From Holothuria scabra (lineage: Eukaryota > Echinodermata > Holothuroidea > Aspidochirotida > Holothuriidae): a DNA stretch of 64,000 nucleotides. Position 1 is the stretch's first letter. Each line of letters starts with the position of its first letter. A program made the position numbers and the translations under genes. Positions 62,001-64,000 of the stretch are shown here, in pieces. Under the pieces are notes generated by a model. The model saw nothing but the letters and a program-made list of their open reading frames with translations, did not search any database and was not told where the DNA came from. Where the stretch lies: contig CM074193.1 of NCBI GenBank assembly GCA_037179385.1, positions 45,909,082 through 45,973,081 on the forward strand. Direction: 5' to 3'.

Positions 62001-62783
62001 CCTTCTCCTTCTAATCAAAGAAGAACGATTTTCATCTGAAAAACTCTTTTGGCGTTTGAGCGATTTCCCTAAAGTTCCACCTTTGAGTTTTCCAGTCTTT
62101 GCCGACACCATTGGAAGGAGTAGATGTTTAAATTTGTCCCGACACACTTCATTTATGGTGGAATCTTGGTCCCGATGGACCCCAGTATATGCAAGAAGGA
62201 GAGATACAACCTCCTTGTTCCTAGTAAGGTTAGCAGAGAGCAACACATTACCATCAACATCTTTTGCTCCGTAACTCAAAAGTAATTTGATAATTTCCAA
62301 TTTGCAGTCTTGTTTCTGGAATGCTGCGTACAAAACTGACATATTTGTCGTATTGATATGAACCTGTTCCTTGAATGCATTTGATTTTTTCTCTTTTCGA
62401 GAAATTGTTCCCCGCATGAGCTGATGAATCGACTTCATTGGCAAACTGACATTTGCACCATGTTTGAGAAGTAGGGCTACAATTTCAGTGTATCCACTGA
62501 TAACTGCACAATGCAATGGAGTTTTACCTTCCACTGTATATGAGTCAATTTCAACACGTAACGAGTTGCTTGAAGACTGCTGTGCTGTACTGGAGCCTTT
62601 ATCAGGCTGATAATCAAGGATTTCTTCAACTACATCCATATGACCAGCTGCACAAGCAAGATAGAGGGCAGTCTGTCCATTAATGTTCTGCTGATTAATG
62701 AAAAAAGGAAGATCTCCTTTATAGGATTTAAAACTTGCAGAAGACTTGGTACTCAATCTGCTTGGTGAACCTGAAATGCTGTC
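28639..62783 (-). CDS. LRRK1: LRRK1-type Roco kinase (ANK-LRR-Roc-COR-kinase-WD40), 5' end outside window
   Basis: Nineteen exons (listed separately) keep phase across every GT-AG junction and sum to 7497 nt: 2498 residues plus stop, numbered here from 62783. ANK repeats lie at about 34-200 and LRRs at about 315-845. The Roc GTPase spans about 848-1040 (P-loop GKSDIGKT 861-868, WDFGGQ 937-942, THYD 996-999). COR follows to about 1797. The kinase is about 1798-2145 (GRGSFG, Lys1845, YRDLKAEN with Asp1966, DYG 1996-1998, GTPGYMAPE), then a WD40-like region to 2498. ANK repeats plus LRR, YRDLK-x-EN-x-L-x-W and GTPGY-x-APEI favour LRRK1/LRK-1 over LRRK2. LRRK1 is a cytosolic/endosomal kinase acting on Rab7 and receptor traffic. 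Vertebrate LRRK1 is about 2015 residues; fly and worm homologues are about 2400, so this length suits an invertebrate. Upstream exons must exist because the first exon here starts at an acceptor. Confidence 0.92.
30110..30185. repeat. degenerate TTTCTTTCTCCATC pyrimidine tract
   Basis: Imperfect repeats of about 15-22 bp built from TTTCTTTC and CCAT, in LRRK1-like intron 18. The transcript side is purine-rich. Confidence 0.55.
30819..31003 (-). CDS. LRRK1: LRRK1-like exon 18 (WD40)
   Basis: Acceptor GACATCCACAG, donor GTCAGT. Encodes SFQVWCGHEEGKVTVLEATN, a WD40 strand with the WCG-x-E-x-G signature, then PVEVLSHFHDTNLVACVQHL. Confidence 0.88.
31046..31172 (+). mobile_element. tRNA-like SINE fragment, plus orientation
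   Basis: GGATTAGAGCATCTGCCTC and CAGGTTCCC resemble a decayed tRNA head; ACATGGAACCTACTGTCATTG matches the SINE body start. The only clearly plus-oriented SINE head inside the LRRK1-like gene. Confidence 0.5.
31261..31316 (+). repeat. G-rich purine tract
   Basis: Runs of GGGG separated by A or AT (for example GGGATGGGGATGGGG) in intron 17. G-quadruplex potential on the plus strand, which is the template strand for the kinase gene. Confidence 0.7.
31412..31648 (-). CDS. LRRK1: LRRK1-like exon 17 (WD40)
   Basis: Acceptor TTTTTGTCAATCCCAG, donor GTAAGT. Encodes GESCHEVLQYYCHQSHSKAH, MCHIPQLQLVAITADNQLIL and ISDITALTIVGLRE. An alternative acceptor CAACAG about 60 bp upstream (31708) is in the same frame and would add about 20 residues; the downstream one is chosen for its better pyrimidine tract. 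Confidence 0.8.
32921..33143 (-). CDS. LRRK1: LRRK1-like exon 16 (start of WD40)
   Basis: Acceptor CGTTTTAAG, donor GTAGGT. Encodes LHLSSASTSVLCMMEMVGDT and SVVQCICAVGEMMWLALTTG, a WD40 blade with the MWLA-x-T-x-GYIKVF strand. Confidence 0.86.
33490..33685 (-). CDS. LRRK1: LRRK1-like exon 15 (kinase C-lobe end)
   Basis: Acceptor TTTTTAATAG, donor GTATGT. Encodes YILDLMLWCWSQEPRDRPYM, the helix H/I region with the W-x-x-x-P-x-x-RP signature, and a linker to the WD40 part. Confidence 0.92.
33938..34437 (-). mobile_element. SINE copy interrupted by a second SINE-like element
   Basis: SINE body at 33938-34048 (GAGCCAGCCAAAGCC, GGCTTGTTTTCCCTACTCCA) stops at ATGCTTAT and resumes at 34273 with TTATGCTGAGCACC, continuing through a decayed head to about 34380. 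A plus-orientation tail fragment (ACTGGGCTGTAAAAGTCC, TAACTAACTG) follows to 34437. Confidence 0.75.
34049..34272 (+). mobile_element. second SINE-like family (CCTGTGGG...GGGGGTTGTAGAATAT)
   Basis: Inserted in the SINE above with a TTAT duplication (34045-34048, 34273-34276). It begins CCCCTGTGGGCTGGGGGTTG, has GTCATAAGAGGCAACTAAA and ends in ACTAACTAAC. A second copy starts at 45811. Confidence 0.65.
34616..34927. repeat. 52-bp tandem repeat (six units) duplicating a splice donor
   Basis: Units start at 34616, 34668, 34720, 34772, 34824 and 34876, each 52 bp and nearly identical. Every unit contains CTTACCTTGT(G/A)TGACAAG, which on the minus strand is the end of kinase exon 14 plus its donor (CACAAG then GTAAGAATG). 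The sixth unit overlaps the real exon end; the other five lie in the intron just downstream. Confidence 0.93.
34915..35064 (-). CDS. LRRK1: LRRK1-like exon 14 (kinase C-lobe)
   Basis: Acceptor TCCTATCAG, donor GTAAGAATG at the last base 34915. Exactly 50 codons: VDCFSFGMFMYELLSLQRPF (helix F, D-x-FSFG) through YIIEGQRPTLSHK. Its 3' end is the source of the neighbouring tandem repeat. Confidence 0.93.
35848..36102 (-). CDS. LRRK1: LRRK1-like exon 13 (kinase catalytic and activation loops)
   Basis: Acceptor TTTGTGTTACAG, donor GTTAGT. Encodes AYLHHNKIIYRDLKAENVLV (catalytic Asp1966, Asn1971), LADYGIS (DYG in place of DFG, usual in LRRK kinases) and GTPGYMAPEI. Confidence 0.95.
36430..38640. 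repeat. 145-bp satellite array with DR4-DR4-DR1 half-sites
   Basis: The motif TGACCTTTGACCT recurs at 36735, 36880, 37015, 37160, 37450, 37885, 38030, 38175, 38320, 38465 and 38610, with single-mismatch versions at 37305, 37595 and 37740 and weak ones at 36436 and 36588. Spacing is exactly 145 bp except one step of 135 and the decayed first units. Many monomers read TGACCC-4-TGACCC-4-TGACCT-1-TGACCT. On the minus strand the last pair is AGGTCA-A-AGGTCA, the canonical DR1. Confidence 0.92.
37430..37462 (-). promoter_or_regulatory. representative nuclear-receptor-like half-site cluster (DR4-DR4-DR1)
   Basis: Half-sites at 37430-37435, 37440-37445, 37450-37455 and 37457-37462 lie in one orientation with spacers of 4, 4 and 1. 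DR1 is the known site for HNF4, RXR, PPAR and COUP-TF type receptors; DR4 for TR/LXR type. The sequence match is exact for DR1; binding or regulatory activity is inference. Confidence 0.35.
38731..38823. repeat. (CA)n tract of copy A
   Basis: CA repeat with scattered T substitutions (CACATACACAC), part of the composite element. Confidence 0.9.
39392..39653. mobile_element. MITE family X, copy 2
   Basis: TATAGACGAATCC at left and GGATTTGTCTATA at right form 13-bp inverted ends with one mismatch, starting in TA as in Tc1/mariner-type MITEs. Whole-length match to 11211-11474. Confidence 0.8.
39899..40068 (-). mobile_element. SINE fragment, minus orientation
   Basis: GTTAGTTAGACTAAG tail, GCTGGCCATGGCCTTTTTTC and GGCTCACTGGCTTGTTTTCC body; head missing. 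Flanked by similar AAAAGATG(T/C)AG sequences (39888 and 40063), probably its target duplication inside a decayed family W element. Confidence 0.65.
40474..40929 (-). CDS. LRRK1: LRRK1-like exon 12 (kinase N-lobe)
   Basis: Acceptor TTGTTTTGGCAG, donor GTAATA. Encodes KKRLLGRGSFGLVFEGKICG (glycine loop), PVALKML (Lys1845), RKELSIMLKLQHSSIVPLKG (helix C and strand 4) and LCLILELAPMGGLDNCL (hinge). Confidence 0.95.
41891..43510 (-). CDS. LRRK1: LRRK1-like exon 11 (COR-B and flanking insertions, 540 codons)
   Basis: Acceptor CCTGTTTAG, donor GTAAGT; phase 0 at both ends. Starts DDEDRIRFSSVSMSAS, a Ser-rich stretch of roughly 130 residues. LRRLYVFQYIPSGFWSHIMC then matches the COR-B motif RLY-x3-Y-x-P-x-GFWSR of LRRKs. 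Cys-rich CKCWREYNKTLC, an acidic stretch (DENEEAAFEDSFNEDHFSAS) and THCPTHGELPLSTLAPDV close to the kinase follow. One very large exon among small ones. Confidence 0.93.
44080..44282 (-). CDS. LRRK1: LRRK1-like exon 10 (COR)
   Basis: Acceptor TTTTTGTTTCAG, donor GTTAGT. Encodes VMLIKDLEQKFVNSNVNAFI, LLNKFEVAVEYDNKHLLIPS, matching COR LL-x-KF-x-(I/V)A-x4-LLIPSLL. Confidence 0.92.
45209..45331 (-). CDS. LRRK1: LRRK1-like exon 9 (COR-A)
   Basis: Acceptor TTTTTTTAG, donor GTGAGA. Encodes GVLLYYEDALLSDYFFLDPQ and WLCDTLAKIVTIPE, the COR GVLL-x-Y/F ... F-x-DPQWL block. Confidence 0.94.
45385..45545 (-). mobile_element. SINE fragment, minus orientation
   Basis: GTTAGTTAGTTAGAT tail, GAGTCGGCCGCAGCC and CCCCTACTCCATTGCTTATG body, ending at CAATGGCAGTAGG without the tRNA head. 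Confidence 0.75.
45811..45990 (+). mobile_element. second SINE-like family, copy 2
   Basis: CCCTGTGGGTTGGAGGTTGT and GAATATGTCCAC, CCTGTCATTGGAGGTGACTT match the element at 34049-34272. The right boundary is approximate. Confidence 0.5.
47338..47578 (-). mobile_element. tRNA-derived SINE, near full length, minus orientation
   Basis: AGTTAGTTAAGAG tail, body GGCTCACTGGCTTGTTTTCC and ATGCGGAGCATCACACACAA, tRNA-like head with TGGTCTATCAGTAGAGCATC on the minus strand. The B box is decayed. Confidence 0.8.
48159..48253 (-). CDS. LRRK1: LRRK1-like exon 8 (COR-A)
   Basis: Acceptor CTTTTTTCATCAG, donor GTAAGG. Encodes TEVARVMVEESEVSFHNKEE and LMLATKFLHNN, matching the E-L-x-x-A-x-x-FLH-x-x-G helix of COR. 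Confidence 0.92.
48786..48930 (-). CDS. LRRK1: LRRK1-like exon 7 (Roc-COR linker, COR start)
   Basis: Acceptor TTTTTTTTTTTGACAG, donor GTAGGT. Encodes LLEKKIPTSYIALEKAIRVI and VMNTTEYK; IPTSYI-x-LEK matches the start of COR (IPDCYVELEK in LRRK2). Confidence 0.92.
49186..49343 (-). mobile_element. SINE fragment, minus orientation
   Basis: Tail AGGTTAGGTCAG, body GCCGGCCACAGCCC, CCAGTTGTGGCTCAC and GCACAATGGCAGTAGG; head absent. Confidence 0.75.
49950..51289 (+). mobile_element. composite satellite-bearing element, copy B
   Basis: Same left end (GAATGCAAAAATGCATTGAG), same right end (CATGAATGCATTGGTTTCTC, CGAAACCAATAAAA) and same CA tract as copy A. The array has perfect DR1 motifs at 50179, 50320, 50465, 50610, 50755, 50900 and 51045, mostly 145 bp apart, plus a two-base-spaced version at 50084. 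Monomer bodies differ from copy A but the DR1 is unchanged. Located in the intron between exons 6 and 7. Confidence 0.8.
51169..51242. repeat. (CA)n/(CATA)n tract of copy B
   Basis: CA repeat changing to CATA units; part of the composite element. Confidence 0.88.
51742..51997 (-). CDS. LRRK1: LRRK1-like exon 6 (Roc G4 and G5)
   Basis: Acceptor TTTTTCCTTCAG, donor GTGAGT. Encodes ARAPNSPVIIVGTHYDMLNQ, with THYD as the G4 guanine-specificity motif (THLD in human LRRKs), and CCIEISCAAAGKYHNVSYLR (G5 region). Confidence 0.95.
52086..52332 (-). mobile_element. tRNA-derived SINE, near full length, minus orientation
   Basis: Tail AAGGTTAGGTTAGGGTAG, body CAGGCCATGGCCTTTTCCC and AGCACAAAGGAAGTAGGTTC, head with minus-strand GTGGTAAGAGTGTCAGAC and a decayed B box. 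Confidence 0.8.
53411..53600. mobile_element. MITE family Z, decayed copy
   Basis: Shares GTTCCATGATTGGCT, GAGTCATGTGACA and GGTTTACCTTGAATATGCAA with the copy at 21790. TTAA at 53407-53410 precedes it; the right end is eroded. It faces the inverted copy at 53775-54028. Confidence 0.6.
53775..54028. mobile_element. TTAA-flanked MITE (family Z), inverted copy
   Basis: TTAA at 53771-53774 and 54029-54032. Ends AGGTAAAGAGCAGTCTCCCC and, on the other strand, AGGGCAAGAGCAGTCATCCC are good inverted termini. Internal TATTCAAGGTAAACC and ATGACTCCCAACAGCCAAT are the reverse of 21790-22035. Confidence 0.82.
54571..54693 (-). CDS. LRRK1: LRRK1-like exon 5 (Roc)
   Basis: Acceptor TTTTTTCACAG, donor GTCAGT. 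Encodes NEFYVTHQYFLTKRSIYLVI and LSELQQWLVNIQ, matching EFY-x-TH-x-x-F-x-T-x-R-x-x-Y ... L-x-x-WL-x-NI of Roc domains. Confidence 0.95.
55456..55620 (-). CDS. LRRK1: LRRK1-like exon 4 (Roc switch II)
   Basis: Acceptor TTTTTTTTTGGACAG, donor GTAATT. 55 codons containing TVGVDVGEWTY (switch I/strand region) and VTFSTWDFGGQ (switch II). The exon ends exactly after the glutamine of WDFGGQ. Confidence 0.94.
57179..57296 (-). CDS. LRRK1: LRRK1-like exon 3 (Roc P-loop)
   Basis: Acceptor TATCCAATCATCAG, donor GTAGGA. Encodes AKPYNRMKLMLVGKSDIGKT and TLLNELRKETAVFGRHPSE. P-loop GKSDIGKT fits G-x4-GK(S/T). Confidence 0.95.
59215..59830 (+). mobile_element. composite satellite-bearing element, copy C (short)
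   Basis: Left end GAATGCAAAAATGCATTGAG; two full monomers with perfect DR1 motifs at 59445 and 59588; CA tract 59711-59791; right end GTGAATGCATAGGTTTCTC and CGAAACCAA. Same orientation as A and B, in the intron between exons 2 and 3. Confidence 0.8.
59711..59791. repeat. (CA)n tract of copy C
   Basis: CA repeat with interspersed TA; part of the composite element. Confidence 0.88.
59903..60216 (-). CDS. LRRK1: LRRK1-like exon 2 in window (last LRRs)
   Basis: Acceptor TTCTTCAATGACCAG, donor GTGAGT. Encodes LRRs FPSLKVLAVSNNNLTAIPAN, LTKLNSLKVDGNDQIREFPP and LKNLLQLECDGCPV, then a linker into Roc. Confidence 0.94.
60555..62783 (-). CDS. LRRK1: LRRK1-like exon 1 in window (ANK repeats and LRRs)
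   Basis: Acceptor TTCTTTTTCAG at 62784-62794, donor GTAATT; 743 codons in phase 0. ANK repeats NGQTALYLACAAGHMDVVEE, EGKTPLHCAVISGYTEIVAL and two weaker ones come first. A basic linker (KSLKRQKSFSDENRSSLIRR) leads to LRRs VTKLDISDNCLRVLP, LPSLQMLNVSNNKLVHLP, LEVLSLGDNLIEELP and LKILNVSGNKLKELP. An acidic Ser-rich insertion (VDSSSDNTVRMDYSLPNGDG) precedes LKELDLSHNEFRDVP and later LRRs. The exon has no in-frame ATG that must be the start, so the gene continues beyond the window. Confidence 0.94.
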
Positions 62784-64000
62784 CTGAAAAAGAAGAAAAA
62801 TTTGAAATGTCAGCCTAAAAATTTAACATATTCCACAAAGACATTTCTGGCCTTGTCATCAATAATCTATTTATGTTAGCCTTAAATAAACATTACATGG
62901 TACGAAAGTTTCTATCCATGACCACCAACACTTACTTGTGGCTTTGGAATCAATGAAACATACCACATTGATATCACAAAAGAATGTCCCTCTGAACTTC
63001 ACAATAAGTCTTCTGCAACATTTTGCCGGGCTATTCCAACTGGAGAGGCTATTCCTTACTTACTGCTGGGCACATGCAACCACTAAATAATTTCAGAAAT
63101 CCTTTAACAAAAAGTCATGATTCCATTTTCAGAAGATTAACTAGAAAGCCAACAGGCTTAGTGATTCCTTGCCATATGATATATCATAGCAATCATGGAA
63201 ACAAACATGACATGCATGAGACCCATACAATTATCCTACTTAATTGAAATATCACACTAGTAAGGCCAAAACTTTTTGACCTCATGTGACCCAAAATGAC
63301 CTTTCGACCCCATTTAAAACAATAGTGATCACCACACCAACACGTCCATCAACATGAGCAATTCAAAAGCTTAGTACAGTATGAGTATGGAAGTACTACC
63401 TCCATGGTATGAGATCCCTCACAGTTATCCCCCTAAAAATATTATGTCTACAAGGTTTGATCTTTTGTCACCCCAAACCTTTGATCTCCACAAACAAGAG
63501 GAATTTCTCACACAGCTTTAATATGCCAGAAAACTATGTTTTGTCTCATTACTTGATAAAGCAGATTTTGAAACCATTTTAATCAAAAGTTTGGTCAATA
63601 GGGACAGCTCTCCATTCTGAAGTCTCTATGTTCCGATGCCACTATGTTTCGAAAAGTCTGCATTGAGGTTAGTGTTAAAACAAGCCCTCATCCAAACACT
63701 CTCCTACATGCATCAAATACTGTGGTCTCACATACCCCACGCTCGAGGTAACACCGTGTTACCTGGCGCTGGAGTAACATGGGATCGCGGGTTAACATGG
63801 GGTCGGTGTTTAAATTTCGAACCACCTCAAATCGCAGGGTTAAGCAGTTTTAAACACTGTGTTTGTTTTAATCAAGCAAGGTCACAGGTATTTATGGCAC
63901 TGATGACAGGTATTTTCTTACATTTTTCTGTAATCTATATGTGAAATATTTGACCTCCTTACTATGGTAACACTATCCAATCAACGAAACACAGGCTACA
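62784..64000 (-). other. upstream intron of the LRRK1-like gene
   Basis: No exon is recognised. 63270-63500 holds a decayed satellite piece (TGACCTCATGTGACCC, then TGACCTTTCGACCCC) related to the composite element. Near 63620-63650 ATGTTCCGATGCCACTATG resembles the sequence flanking copy B near 49800. Confidence 0.5.

Overview
The window is animal (metazoan) nuclear DNA. Both genes are split by many GT-AG introns, codons are AT-leaning, and most of the sequence is intron or repeat. Homology of the two genes and the mix of tRNA-derived SINEs, CR1-like LINE remnants, TTAA-flanked MITEs and long (TA)n/(CA)n tracts suggest a marine invertebrate, perhaps an echinoderm such as a sea cucumber. That placement is inference and was not checked.

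Layout. 1-6635 holds no supported gene: only degenerate transposon pieces, including a LINE reverse-transcriptase tail at 4470-5520. 6636-17873 (+) is a complete seven-exon gene for RWDD1, the DRG2-binding RWD-domain protein; its exons join to 240 codons plus stop. Its introns carry a CR1-like LINE, a Penelope-like remnant, several MITEs and an inverted pair of SINEs. 17874-28638 lies between the two genes and has repeats only, plus a perfect 23-bp inverted repeat just past RWDD1. 28639-62783 (-) is the 3' part of a very large LRRK1-type Roco kinase gene: 19 exons, 2498 codons plus stop, with ANK, LRR, Roc GTPase, COR, kinase and WD40-like regions in order. Its 5' end lies beyond position 64000. 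The two genes are convergent (tail to tail).

The most unusual structures sit in the LRRK1 introns. (1) A composite repeat element occurs three times in one orientation (36243-38870, 49950-51289, 59215-59830). Each copy has a shared start, a tandem array of a 145-bp monomer, a CA tract and a shared hairpin-forming end. The monomer carries four nuclear-receptor-type half-sites spaced DR4-DR4-DR1, and the DR1 is a perfect AGGTCA-A-AGGTCA in about 20 monomers. (2) A 52-bp tandem repeat (34616-34927) has copied the 3' end of a kinase exon together with its splice donor, leaving five decoy donors directly downstream of the real one. There is also a naturally Ras-like glutamine in the Roc switch II motif.

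The two genes have no evident functional link: RWDD1 is a translation/DRG2-associated factor and LRRK1 a GTPase-kinase of endolysosomal trafficking. All exon boundaries were read by eye from splice signals and reading-phase continuity.
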